Part shown: in pieces, positions 52,691-61,252 of the stretch | Layout: each line of letters starts with the position of its first letter | Numbering within the stretch: the first letter of the stretch is position 1 | From: DUML01 sp050949905 | GTDB lineage: Bacteria; Bacillota; Desulfitobacteriia; Desulfitobacteriales; Syntrophobotulaceae | Direction of reading: 5' to 3' | Length of the DNA: 64,000 bases | Assembly: GCA_050949905.1 (NCBI GenBank) | Contig: JBMNGP010000013.1 | Coordinates: 62,001-126,000 of the forward strand | Position numbers and translations under genes: made by a program | The notes under the pieces: model-generated | What the model was told of the DNA's origin: nothing | The model's database searches: none | The model's input: only the letters and a program-made list of their open reading frames with translations

Positions 52691-53143
52691 GTGAATTATG
52701 CCGGAGGCAAATATTTAACATTTAACCTTGAGGAAGAAGTATATGCCATACCCATTCTCAAGGTCAAAGAGATCATCGGTATCATGGATATTACAGAGGT
52801 TCCGGGAATGCCCGAGTTCATTAAAGGGGTAATTAATCTCCGGGGCAGGATTATCCCGGTGTTGGATTTGCGGGTCAGGCTTGGGATCGCAGCCAAGGAG
52901 TATAATAAGCGAACCTGCATTATTGTGGTCGATCTCCCGGAAGGTAAGCGCTCGCGAGTAATGGGAGTCATCGTTGATACTGTAGCGGAAGTTGTTAATA
53001 TCCTGGCGGCAGAAATAGAGAAACCGCCTGGGTATAGTTCTGATCTTGGGTCGGATTATATCGAGGGTATAGGCAAAATCAAGGGAAAAATTATTATTCT
53101 TCTAAATATCGAAAAAATCCTCAGAGAAAAAACCCTATCCTAA
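52691..53143 (+). CDS. cheW: Chemotaxis coupling protein CheW
   Basis: 150 residues from GTG 52691 (GAGAGAGGTG upstream). CheW fold: YLTFNLEEEVYAIPILKVKEIIGIMDITEVPGMPEFIKGVINLRGRIIPVLDLRVRLG, then GVIVDTVAEVVNI and IEGIGKIKGKIIILLNIEKIL. Links receptor to CheA. Confidence 0.96.
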   Translation: MNYAGGKYLTFNLEEEVYAIPILKVKEIIGIMDITEVPGMPEFIKGVINLRGRIIPVLDLRVRLGIAAKEYNKRTCIIVVDLPEGKRSRVMGVIVDTVAEVVNILAAEIEKPPGYSSDLGSDYIEGIGKIKGKIIILLNIEKILREKTLS

Positions 53144-53195
53144 AGAGTTTCGGCAAAAAAATATGAAGTGAGATGAGAGGGGAAGTAGGTTAAAA

Positions 53196-54779
53196 ATGAT
53201 AAGAAGCAGGTTAAGTATGACTATCGGGAAAAAAGTTCTGGCAGGCTTTTTGGTGATGATTTGCTTACTGGCCATAGTATCTGGGTATTCTTTTTTTACC
53301 ATGCAGGAGATATTTAATCATTTTAAGGTTATTGATGAGACTACCGAAAAAAACACGTTCTTTCTGGAAAAAGAAATTGATCATCTTATTTGGGTTCAGA
53401 ATCTGGACGTATCCTTACTTTCAGGAACTGCTTTCGAAGGACAGCTTGACCCTACAAAATGTTCTTTGGGAAGTTGGCTTCATAGCGACGAGATGGAGAA
53501 TATTACGGATCCGCAGTTAAAAAACCTCCTGGAAAGCATTCTGCCTTACCATGAGCAGCTTCATGAGTCTGCCGAGAGGATTATAGCTGCCAGGCTCAGC
53601 GGCAATGAAGAATTGGCTCTGCAAATTTATCAGAGTTCAACTTTGCCGGCCTTGGCAAAGAACAGGGAAATACTTAACGAATTAAGGGACAGATATCAGG
53701 CTCTTACTGTGGAAACGGCAGGCAGCGCCGCCGAAGATTTAATCGGCCATGTTAACAGCGGGAAAAAGGTCGTTGCTATTCTAGGGCTGGTGACCTTAGT
53801 GCTGGGCATAGCCCTGGCAGGGCTATTAGGACGCAATGTCAACAACCAGCTTAAATCTATTTCCTACACTCTGAATGACAGCGCCCTGCAGGTAGAGACC
53901 GCCTCTAATCAACTATCTTCAGCGAGCCAGCAAATCGCGGAGGCTAATACCGAGCTGGCTGCCTCCATTGAAGAAACCTCTGCAACTTTAGAGGAAGCTT
54001 CTGCTATGATTACGCAGACTACGGAAAACACTAAACAGGCAGCTTTGCTGGCGGGCCAGGCGAGAGCAGCAGCTGATAAGGGCAATGCGGAAATGCAAGA
54101 AATGGTCGGCTCCATAAATCAAATCAAAAAATCAAGCGATCAAATTGCCAATATCATTAAAGTAATTGAAGAAATAGCTTTTCAAACCAATATCCTTTCT
54201 TTAAATGCTGCCGTAGAGGCCGCTAGAGCCGGAGATGCAGGAATGGGCTTTGCCGTTGTAGCGGAAGAGGTCAGAAACCTGGCCCAAAGAAGTGCTGAAG
54301 CAGCTAAGGATACAGCAGCCATCATTCATAATAATATCGAGCTTTCCAATACAGGGGTAGCCGTTTCGCAGAAAGTAGCGCAAGCTCTGCAAGATATTAT
54401 AGCTCAGGCTCAAAAGGTTAATGAACTCATCGCCGAAGTCGCGGCCGCCAGCCAGGAGCAAGCTGTTGGTATAGTGCAAATTAATAAAGCTATCGGGCAG
54501 ATGGAAAAGGCTATCCAACTTAATGCAGCCACAGCTGAAGAAAGTGCGGCAGCTTCCCATGAAGTCAATGCCCAAGCCCAATCTCTCGCTGATATCGTTC
54601 AGGATCTGCTGGAAATGGTGGAAGGAGATTCCGGCAAAGCCCAGGGTGAAAAGATGCCTAGAAAACCGCAAGAAAAACAACAACTTAAAGCTCTTGCGCC
54701 TGAGCCAACCCGAAAAGCGAAACAGAGGCCTTCACCTGAAGAAGTGATACCCTTGGAGGAAGATGCTCAAGATTTTTAA
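53196..54779 (+). CDS. Methyl-accepting chemotaxis protein with CZB-like sensor
   Basis: 527 residues. First membrane segment at ~12-33, second at ~189-212 (VVAILGLVTLVLGIALAGLLG). Between them an outside sensor with WVQNLDVSLL, DPTKCSLGSWLHSDE and LPYHEQLHESAERII: the Cys/His pattern of the zinc-binding CZB type, usually found at cytoplasmic C-ends, here at the ligand-binding position. A HAMP domain is not evident after the second segment. Signalling tip IEEIAFQTNILSLNAAVEAARAGDAGMGFAVVAEEVRNLAQRSAEAAKDT is well conserved. Tail (EVIPLEEDAQDF) lacks the CheR-docking pentapeptide. Overlaps nothing but runs close to cheR. Confidence 0.9.
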   Translation: MIRSRLSMTIGKKVLAGFLVMICLLAIVSGYSFFTMQEIFNHFKVIDETTEKNTFFLEKEIDHLIWVQNLDVSLLSGTAFEGQLDPTKCSLGSWLHSDEMENITDPQLKNLLESILPYHEQLHESAERIIAARLSGNEELALQIYQSSTLPALAKNREILNELRDRYQALTVETAGSAAEDLIGHVNSGKKVVAILGLVTLVLGIALAGLLGRNVNNQLKSISYTLNDSALQVETASNQLSSASQQIAEANTELAASIEETSATLEEASAMITQTTENTKQAALLAGQARAAADKGNAEMQEMVGSINQIKKSSDQIANIIKVIEEIAFQTNILSLNAAVEAARAGDAGMGFAVVAEEVRNLAQRSAEAAKDTAAIIHNNIELSNTGVAVSQKVAQALQDIIAQAQKVNELIAEVAAASQEQAVGIVQINKAIGQMEKAIQLNAATAEESAAASHEVNAQAQSLADIVQDLLEMVEGDSGKAQGEKMPRKPQEKQQLKALAPEPTRKAKQRPSPEEVIPLEEDAQDF

Positions 54780-54792
54780 AAGGAGTCAGGAA

Positions 54793-55602
54793 ATGAACAG
54801 ATTGGGTTTGAAGAATTTCAGGTTATTCCAAGAATTTATTTATAATAATTACGGCATCAACTATACGGAGCGCAAGGCCGATCTTCTTCAGTCCAAGCTG
54901 AATAAGGTAGTGAGGCGTTATAAGCTTAGTTCTTACGAAGAATTATATAAGCGTTTAGTAAGCGGTAAAGACAGCATGGTATTGAATGAATTCCTGGACG
55001 AAATTACAATTCATAAAACGGACTTTTTCCGGGAAAAGGCTCATTTTGAGTTCCTCAAGCAGAACATTAAGCAAATAATTAAGTATAACCCTGTGCTAAG
55101 TAAGCAAAAAGAAATGCGGGTCTGGAGTGCGGCTTGTTCCACCGGTGAAGAGCCTTATTCTATAGCGATGATCTTAAGAGAGGTATTGCCTGTAGATTAT
55201 GCCCTAAGGATCCTTGCTTCGGATATCAGCAGGAAAGTGCTTATTACAGCACAGCTTGGCCGTTATCCTTTGAGTGCCGCTAACGATATTGACCAACCCT
55301 ATCTATCTAAGTATTTATGCCAAGAAAATAACCAACTTTTAATTAAGCCTGAGCTCAAAGAATTGATTGCTTTTCGCCAATTTAACTTAATGCGTCCTTT
55401 TCCTTTTCAGAATAAGTTCGATTTAATCTTTTGCCGGAATGTCATGATTTACTTTGACAATAATAAGCAGAATTCCTTAGCTCAAAAATTTTATAATGCT
55501 TTAAACGATGGGGGAATTTTGATCCTTGGCCTTGCTGAGACCTTACGTTCCAAAACAGCCGGGTTTAAACCTTTAGGGCCTTCGGTCTATCTCAAGAATT
55601 AA
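54793..55602 (+). CDS. cheR: Chemoreceptor glutamate methyltransferase CheR
   Basis: 269 residues from ATG 54793 (AAAAGGAG 5' of it, at the mcp stop). N-terminal CheR helical domain: FRLFQEFIYNNYGINYTERKADLLQSKL, EFLDEITIHKTDFFRE. AdoMet domain: MRVWSAACSTGEEPYSIAMIL, LRILASDISRKVL and DLIFCRNVMIYFDNNKQ. Methylates the receptor. Confidence 0.94.
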   Translation: MNRLGLKNFRLFQEFIYNNYGINYTERKADLLQSKLNKVVRRYKLSSYEELYKRLVSGKDSMVLNEFLDEITIHKTDFFREKAHFEFLKQNIKQIIKYNPVLSKQKEMRVWSAACSTGEEPYSIAMILREVLPVDYALRILASDISRKVLITAQLGRYPLSAANDIDQPYLSKYLCQENNQLLIKPELKELIAFRQFNLMRPFPFQNKFDLIFCRNVMIYFDNNKQNSLAQKFYNALNDGGILILGLAETLRSKTAGFKPLGPSVYLKN

Positions 55603-55684
55603 GGAAGTAAACGGCTTCTCGGAAAGCTAAAAAGTGATGGCAGCAGGAAGTCTCTCTCAAGTGCTTTCTGCAAAGGGGGTAAAT

Positions 55685-57622
55685 ATGAACGAAGTAAGCC
55701 TTTGGGAACTATTCGTTGAAGAAACCAGAGAACACCTGGAAAGTATGAATCAGGCCTTACTTCAGCTGGAGAAGGAACCGGAGAACCTGGAATTGATAAA
55801 TTCTATCTTCAGGTCGGTTCATACCATAAAAGGCTCCGCTGCAGTCATGAATTACAGCAAAACAGTTCAGTTCATTCACAAAATTGAAGATCTTATTGAT
55901 TTATTAAGGGAAAAAAAACTTGCACTTAATCAAAGAATAATTCAGCTGTTGTTTACAACTTGTGATTTCCTGCAAAATTTCCTTTCCCATGTCAGTAACA
56001 ACGGTGACGAGAATGAATTGCAAAACGAATCTATTCTCCAGGAAGTTGAGAGCATTTTATTCATCCAAAGTTCTTTGGAGACAGCGGAAGAAATATATCT
56101 AATCAAACTGAAACTGGCACCGGATTGCCTATTGAAGACTGTTCGCTTATGGATGATATTTGAGGAACTGGACAAAGTCTCCAGCCTAATTAGCTCCTCT
56201 CCTCCTAGGCCTTCGGAAGAGAGTTTTAAGGATGGCTCGTTCAATTTTGAGGGAGAGGATGTTTCCCTGACGGTAAGCTCTCGGGAAAGCGAGCAAGTGC
56301 TCAGAAATAGCATTGAAAAAATCAGCGAAATTTCCAGTTACAGCCTTAGGAAGCTGGAAACAGCCGCAGGGGAAATAACTAATAACCAGGAAATTCAAGT
56401 CCATCCTCAAAAGGAGCCCTCTGAGCTGGTTATGGCCAAGGATTCCGTTTCTTCCTTCATTAGGATTCCTGAAAGTAAAATAGATTATCTGGTAGATTTG
56501 CTGGGAGAACTAATAATTTTTCAGTCCCTGCATAGGCAGGAAATTGATATGTTTTTGGAAAATAAGGCCAGAGGCGGAAGCAAGCTCTTAAATAGCATTG
56601 CTAAAATGGAGAGGATAACCAAAGATTTGCAAAATATGGCGATGTCTTTGCGTATGGTTTCTCTGAAGCAAACCTTGCAAAAATTACAAAGGGTCGGAAG
56701 GGATACGGCTTTAAAGATGGGGAAAACAGTCAACATTAATTTAAGGGGCGAAGATACGGAGATTGACCGCAGTATAGTCGAGAAAATTCAAGACCCGCTT
56801 ATGCACTTGGTGCGGAACGCCGTCTCCCATGGTTTGGAAGAAGACAAGGAAAGAAAAATTGCCGGTAAAGAAATCCCCGGGCAAGTGACTATTCAGGCCT
56901 CGAATAAGCGAGGCAGTGTCTATATCGAAGTAAGTGACGACGGGCAGGGACTTGATCTTGGTAAAATCTATAAGAAAGCACTTCATAACGGTCAGATAAC
57001 TGCAGACAGAGAATATAGTGAGGAAGAAATAAGCCGGCTCATCTTTTTGCCGGGATTATCTACCCAGGAAGAATTAAACGCCGTCGCCGGACGAGGAGTA
57101 GGGATGAATGTCGTGGAAACAGAGATAAAGAAGCTTGGCGGCAAGATAGATATCTTGAACAGGCCTGGCAGAGGCTGTTCCTTTATTCTTAAAATCCCTA
57201 TTAATCTAGCAATCATCAATGGCTTGATCCTGAAGATTTCTGAAAAACGTTATATTGTTCCTACGGTTAATATTAAACATATCTTTAAGCCCTGCCTAAC
57301 AGATTGGGTGACTGTTAAAGGCCGAGTTGAGTATATCAAACTTCGGGAGCAGCTCATAAAGCTTATCCCGCCTGAAACTTTCCTCAAGGAAAACTGCCCG
57401 CCTCCGGCGAAGGAAAATTCGACAGTTATTGTTCTGGAAATGGACAATGAATTAAGGGCTCTTCCCGTAACCTCCATTTTAGGTAAGCAGGAGATAGTTC
57501 AAAAACCTCTGGGAGATGAATTTTCCGGGGCCTCAATCTTCTCCGGCGGGACTATTTTGGGCGATGGTAAAGTTTGTCTGATCTTAGATATCGAAGCTTT
57601 ATTCGGGTACAAGGATAAATAG
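55685..57622 (+). CDS. cheA: Chemotaxis histidine kinase CheA
   Basis: 645 residues from ATG 55685 (AAGGGGGT upstream). P1/HPt: FRSVHTIKGSAAVMNY (phospho-His about residue 47). A linker without an obvious CheY-binding P2 motif, P3 dimerisation (FIRIPESKIDYLVDLLGELIIFQSL), P4 kinase (DPLMHLVRNAVSHGLEEDKERK, GQGLDLGKIYKKAL, LIFLPGLSTQEELNAVAGRGVGMNVVETEIKKLGG) and a C-terminal CheW-like P5 (YIVPTVNIKHIF ... CLILDIEALFG). Confidence 0.95.
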   Translation: MNEVSLWELFVEETREHLESMNQALLQLEKEPENLELINSIFRSVHTIKGSAAVMNYSKTVQFIHKIEDLIDLLREKKLALNQRIIQLLFTTCDFLQNFLSHVSNNGDENELQNESILQEVESILFIQSSLETAEEIYLIKLKLAPDCLLKTVRLWMIFEELDKVSSLISSSPPRPSEESFKDGSFNFEGEDVSLTVSSRESEQVLRNSIEKISEISSYSLRKLETAAGEITNNQEIQVHPQKEPSELVMAKDSVSSFIRIPESKIDYLVDLLGELIIFQSLHRQEIDMFLENKARGGSKLLNSIAKMERITKDLQNMAMSLRMVSLKQTLQKLQRVGRDTALKMGKTVNINLRGEDTEIDRSIVEKIQDPLMHLVRNAVSHGLEEDKERKIAGKEIPGQVTIQASNKRGSVYIEVSDDGQGLDLGKIYKKALHNGQITADREYSEEEISRLIFLPGLSTQEELNAVAGRGVGMNVVETEIKKLGGKIDILNRPGRGCSFILKIPINLAIINGLILKISEKRYIVPTVNIKHIFKPCLTDWVTVKGRVEYIKLREQLIKLIPPETFLKENCPPPAKENSTVIVLEMDNELRALPVTSILGKQEIVQKPLGDEFSGASIFSGGTILGDGKVCLILDIEALFGYKDK

Positions 57623-57637
57623 AGAAGGAGGAAAAAA

Positions 57638-58033
57638 ATGAAAATACTTATAGCCGAAGATGATTTTCTAGGCAGAAGGCTTATGCAGTTATATCTGTCT
57701 GAATATGGGACTTGTGATGTAGCCGTCACAGGGGTAGAGGCTGTGGAACTGTTTAAACAGGGGGTAGAAGAGGGCCGGCCTTACGATTTGGTTTGTCTCG
57801 ACATTATGATGCCTCAGATGGATGGTCACGCAGTATTGAAGACTATCCGTGATTACGAGCGTCTGGCGGGCATCCGGGATCATGGGGGGGTAAAGATTAT
57901 CATGACGACAGCGCTGGATGATTTTGAAAATATAAAAAATGCTTTCACTCAGCAATGTGAAGCTTACTTGGTTAAGCCCATCGAAAAAGAAAAAATTAGA
58001 GAAACCTTAAAAGAATTACACCTTATAGGCTAG
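57638..58033 (+). CDS. cheY: CheY-like single-domain response regulator
   Basis: 131 residues. Receiver: ILIAEDDFLGRRLMQLYLSEYG (acidic pair), LVCLDIMMPQMDGHAVL (phospho-Asp ~57), IIMTTALDD (Thr) and AYLVKPIEKEKI (Lys). Slightly long alpha3-beta4 loop. May receive phosphate from CheA or from the HPt kinase at 51055. GGAGG before ATG 57638. Confidence 0.92.
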   Translation: MKILIAEDDFLGRRLMQLYLSEYGTCDVAVTGVEAVELFKQGVEEGRPYDLVCLDIMMPQMDGHAVLKTIRDYERLAGIRDHGGVKIIMTTALDDFENIKNAFTQQCEAYLVKPIEKEKIRETLKELHLIG

Positions 58034-58037
58034 GCTT

Positions 58038-59084
58038 ATGAAGAAAATTAAAGTTTTAATAGTTGACGATTCCGCACTGGTCAGGAAGCTTTTGACAGAG
58101 GAATTAACAAAGGATCAAGATATCGAAGTAATAGGTACCGCTCCTGACCCCTATATCGGCAGAGACAAAATTGTCCGGCTGGAACCGGATGTTCTTTTAT
58201 TGGATATTGAAATGCCCAAAATGGATGGCTTGACCTTTTTGGAGATTCTTATGAAATACAGGCCAATGCCGGTCATCATAGTCAGTTCTTTGGGAAAGAA
58301 GGGCAGTGAGGTAGCACTTAGAGCTTTAGAATTAGGGGCAATTGAAGTAGTAGCAAAACCAGGGTCGTCTTATAGCGTAAAAGATATGGGCCAACAGCTT
58401 CTGGTTAAGATTAAAGCTGCAGCCAGTGTCACCATACCCCCCAAAACCCCGCCGGAGAAAATAAAAGCCAGGAATTCACTGCGCAGTACAAGGAAGGCCC
58501 TGCTCAAAACAACTGATAAGGTGATTGCTATTGGGGCTTCAACTGGGGGGACGGAGGCTATTAAGCATATCCTCCTGAACCTGCCTCCCAATATGCCGCC
58601 TATGGTCATCGTTCAGCACATGCCGGAGTATTTTACGAAGGCTTTTGCCGAGCGGCTGAATAATCTGAGTGCTTTGGAAGTAAAAGAAGCAGAAAATAAA
58701 GAACTGTTGCGTCCCGGCAAAGTTCTCCTCGCCCCGGGCAATAAGCATATGGTCTTAAAAAAAAGCGGTGCTGTTTATTATGTAGAAATCAAGGACGGCC
58801 CCTTGATATTTCACCAAAGACCATCCGTCGAAGTATTGTTTTCCACTGTGGCTAAATATGCCGGAAGCAATTCCGTGGGTGTTATCCTAACCGGAATGGG
58901 TAAAGACGGTGCTAATGGTTTGTTGGAGATGCGCCAAGCCGGAGCCCTGACCATAGCCCAGGATGAAGCAAGTTCTGTTGTTTTTGGCATGCCTAGGGAG
59001 GCCATAAAATTAGGGGCGGCAGTCAAGGTAGCTTCCCTGCGGGAAATTCCCGGACTGCTTATCGAAGCTGCTGCGGGTGATTAG
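58038..59084 (+). CDS. cheB: Protein-glutamate methylesterase CheB
   Basis: 348 residues. Receiver (VLIVDDSALVRKLL, LLLDIEMPKMDGLTFL) joined to the esterase: IAIGASTGGTEAI (Ser), VIVQHMPEYFTKAFAERLN (His), LTGMGKDGANGLLEM (Asp). Removes methyl groups from receptors; with CheR it gives adaptation. Four bases after cheY. Confidence 0.95.
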   Translation: MKKIKVLIVDDSALVRKLLTEELTKDQDIEVIGTAPDPYIGRDKIVRLEPDVLLLDIEMPKMDGLTFLEILMKYRPMPVIIVSSLGKKGSEVALRALELGAIEVVAKPGSSYSVKDMGQQLLVKIKAAASVTIPPKTPPEKIKARNSLRSTRKALLKTTDKVIAIGASTGGTEAIKHILLNLPPNMPPMVIVQHMPEYFTKAFAERLNNLSALEVKEAENKELLRPGKVLLAPGNKHMVLKKSGAVYYVEIKDGPLIFHQRPSVEVLFSTVAKYAGSNSVGVILTGMGKDGANGLLEMRQAGALTIAQDEASSVVFGMPREAIKLGAAVKVASLREIPGLLIEAAAGD

Positions 59085-59148
59085 AACTTAGAAATGGCCA
59101 AAACAGGATTGGACGATAATCTGGAAGTACGCGAGGGGCAGAATAATA

Positions 59149-59787
59149 ATGAGCGAGAAAATATCAATTGTGGATGATGACCTTGTTAAAACTTATATCT
59201 CGGAATTCAGAGATAAATGTACGGGGGAACATATCCAGGGAGTCAGCAGCTATTCGGCACTGATTGCCAAAGGTCTTGGCTTAAGCGAGAAGGAAATAGT
59301 TAACATCCAATGGGCTTCCACTATGCACGATATTGGCAAGATCGCCATACCGGATAATATTTTGCTTAAGCCGGGGAAGCTGAATGCTAGGGAATGGAAG
59401 CTCATGCAGCAGCATACGACAATCGGTGCCCAGTTACTCAGCGGGTACAAAAACGCCTTAGTCAATCTCTCCGCAGTTATTGCCCTGACTCATCATGAGA
59501 AATGGGACGGCAGCGGCTACCCTCAAGGCTTAAAAGGAGAGAATATTCCTTTGGCGGGAAGAATTGTAGCTTTGGCTGATGTTTTTGACGCATTGCTTTC
59601 CGTAAGACCGTACAAAAAACCCTCAACTGTGGAGGAAGCTTTACTGATTATCCGCCAAAACAGTGAAGCTCACTTTGATCCTCAAATAGTAGAGGCCTTT
59701 CTGGCCAGGACGGAAGAGGTTCACGCCATCTTTAACAGCAAGAGAGCCGGCTTCAGAGAAAAAAACACCTTGGCCTCGATTTCATGA
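59149..59787 (+). CDS. HD-GYP cyclic di-GMP phosphodiesterase
   Basis: 212 residues, the HD-GYP domain alone. HGNHD-like front HIQGVSSYSALIAKGLGL, metal site MHDIGKIAIPDNILLKPGKL, ALTHHEKWDGSGYPQGLKGENIPLAGRIVALADVFDALLSVRPYKKP. All HD and GYP residues are kept, so hydrolysis of c-di-GMP is likely. Last gene of the cluster, giving it a second-messenger output in place of flagellar motor genes. Confidence 0.92.
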   Translation: MSEKISIVDDDLVKTYISEFRDKCTGEHIQGVSSYSALIAKGLGLSEKEIVNIQWASTMHDIGKIAIPDNILLKPGKLNAREWKLMQQHTTIGAQLLSGYKNALVNLSAVIALTHHEKWDGSGYPQGLKGENIPLAGRIVALADVFDALLSVRPYKKPSTVEEALLIIRQNSEAHFDPQIVEAFLARTEEVHAIFNSKRAGFREKNTLASIS

Positions 59788-59821
59788 GTATAGTAACCAT
59801 CCTGGTTAAGAGGTTATGTTG

Positions 59822-60535
59822 TTAATCAATTAATTTAGTGGGGGGAATAAAACGGTAACCTACCCCTCTCACGGTTTCAATATATTGAAGGGTACTATCC
59901 GCTGAACTCAGTTTTTTCCGCAGGGAGGAAATATGAATATCGACTGTCCTTGTTTCAGCAATAAAATCATATCCCCAAAGCCTGTTCAACAAGAAATCAC
60001 GGGAGAGTACGATGCCAACGTTTAAAGCTAAAAGCAGTAATAATTCATACTCGTTATAAGTTAGACGGACAGGTACTTGATTGACGGAGACTTCCCTTTG
60101 GGCTGTGTCTATGACCAAATTGCCCAAGATTAATGTGTTGGCAGCAGGAGCCTCCTGATGTTGGCTAATGCGGCGAAGCCTAGCATCAATGCGGGCTACT
60201 AATTCCCGGCCATTAAAGGGTTTGGTCATATAATCATCGGCTCCTAATTCCAGAGCAAGGACAGTATCCGTTTTATCATTGTTGGCGGTAAGAATAATAA
60301 CGGGAACCAGACCGTGGATGGGATGGTTCCTTAGCTTTTTCAGGACATCCAGACCATTAATGTCGGGAAGGTTAAGATCCAGGATAGCGGCAGCAAATCT
60401 GCTATTAGTTAAAATTTCTTCGGCGGAGGCGGCATTCGTTGCTTCCAGCATACAATAATTGTATTTCTCCAGAGAAGACTTAATTAGCTTTAAACTGATA
60501 AGATCATCTTCCAACACAAAAATATTCTTTTTCAA
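59822..60535 (-). CDS. OmpR/PhoB-type response regulator
   Basis: 237 residues from TTG 60535 (AAAGG about 12 bases upstream); the open frame reaches 60685 but the first 50 residues are not protein-like. Receiver: IFVLEDDLISLKLIKSSL, AAILDLNLPDINGLDVL (phospho-Asp), ILTANND (Thr) and DYMTKPFNGRELVARI (Lys). DNA-binding winged helix: RLTYNEYELLLLLALNVGIVLSRDFLLNRLWGYDFIAETRTVDIHISSLRKKLSS ... VRGVGYRF. Points towards the chemosensory cluster and has no adjacent kinase of its own, so one of the PAS kinases may be its partner. Confidence 0.93.
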   Translation of the reverse strand: MKKNIFVLEDDLISLKLIKSSLEKYNYCMLEATNAASAEEILTNSRFAAAILDLNLPDINGLDVLKKLRNHPIHGLVPVIILTANNDKTDTVLALELGADDYMTKPFNGRELVARIDARLRRISQHQEAPAANTLILGNLVIDTAQREVSVNQVPVRLTYNEYELLLLLALNVGIVLSRDFLLNRLWGYDFIAETRTVDIHISSLRKKLSSADSTLQYIETVRGVGYRFIPPTKLID

Positions 60536-60651
60536 AACACATACAACCTTTGCAGAAAATATTACCAAGTATATATTCGAGGTCCGAATTAAAAATCCTT
60601 GCTTCTTTAATATAATGAACACATGGCGGATGCAAGGATAAAAATAAGAAA

Positions 60652-60695
60652 AACAGAGCCTGTGGTGAGCTGGTTTGCCCACCATGGGCTCTGTT
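60652..60695. terminator. Terminator of the minus-strand dinB operon
   Basis: AACAGAGCC (60652-60660) and GGCTCTGTT (60687-60695) with inner GTGG/CCAC; T-rich tails on both strands. Lies 36 bases past the LysM stop. Confidence 0.8.
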
Positions 60696-60730
60696 TTGTT
60701 CTGAGAAGCTTTTTTTGCTTACCTGGTTCT

Positions 60731-60886
60731 TTATCTGACTCTAACCCTTTCTCCCACATAAATGCGGTTGCGCCGTCTTCTTAAATGAGGATTAAGATTT
60801 AATAAAATAACTAAGGAAACTCCATAACGACGGCCAATTTTCCATAAGTTATCTCCTCTGCGAACCCGATGATGCACAGCACCCAC
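60731..60886 (-). CDS. Tiny LysM-domain protein
   Basis: 51 residues from GTG 60886, or 48 from GTG 60877, which has AAGGAG 10 bases upstream. Sequence HHRVRRGDNLWKIGRRYGVS then LVILLNLNPHLRRRRNRIYV and GERVRVR fits one LysM repeat (V..GDnLW.I...YGVS...L...N...... I.VGe.v.V). LysM domains bind peptidoglycan or chitin-like glycans. No signal peptide, so it is either intracellular or secreted otherwise. It is too short for standard gene calling. Very Arg-rich. Third gene after dinB. Confidence 0.72.
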   Translation of the reverse strand: MGAVHHRVRRGDNLWKIGRRYGVSLVILLNLNPHLRRRRNRIYVGERVRVR

Positions 60887-60966
60887 TCCTTCTACCTAAG
60901 ATATTGCCATATTATGGGAAGAGGAGGGATGTTCGTGTCTGTACATTTAATTTTAGGCTAGATCTT

Positions 60967-61230
60967 TTAAATTTTATAAAGATACCATTTGCAGGTATTG
61001 ATTTCGTATTTTAGTTCAAAAATTTTCAGCGAGCCGTTTATTTCACTTTGGCAGCGAAAAATAAGCATCCTATTGCCGGCCACTTTCTCTTCCTGGCGGG
61101 TGATTATGCGGCTGACTTTTACAACCCGGTAAGTTTTGTCCTCAGCCTGGATACGAAACCTTAGAGGATGGGGAATCCCGTCCCGGGTAAACCAAGCAAT
61201 AGATTCTATGGGCTGCATGCATATTTTCAT
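60967..61230 (-). CDS. Conserved small protein linked to Y-family polymerase
   Basis: 87 residues. CMQPIESIAWFTRDGIPHPLRFRIQAEDKTYRVVKVSRIITRQEEKVAGNRMLIFRCQSEINGSLKIFELKYEINTCKWYLYKI resembles short proteins I know beside Firmicute dinB-like genes. No domain of known function. AGAAGGTGAG lies before ATG 61230. Starts 22 bases after dinB, so likely SOS-induced with it. Confidence 0.72.
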   Translation of the reverse strand: MKICMQPIESIAWFTRDGIPHPLRFRIQAEDKTYRVVKVSRIITRQEEKVAGNRMLIFRCQSEINGSLKIFELKYEINTCKWYLYKI

Positions 61231-61252
61231 GAAATCTCACCTTCTTTTATAA

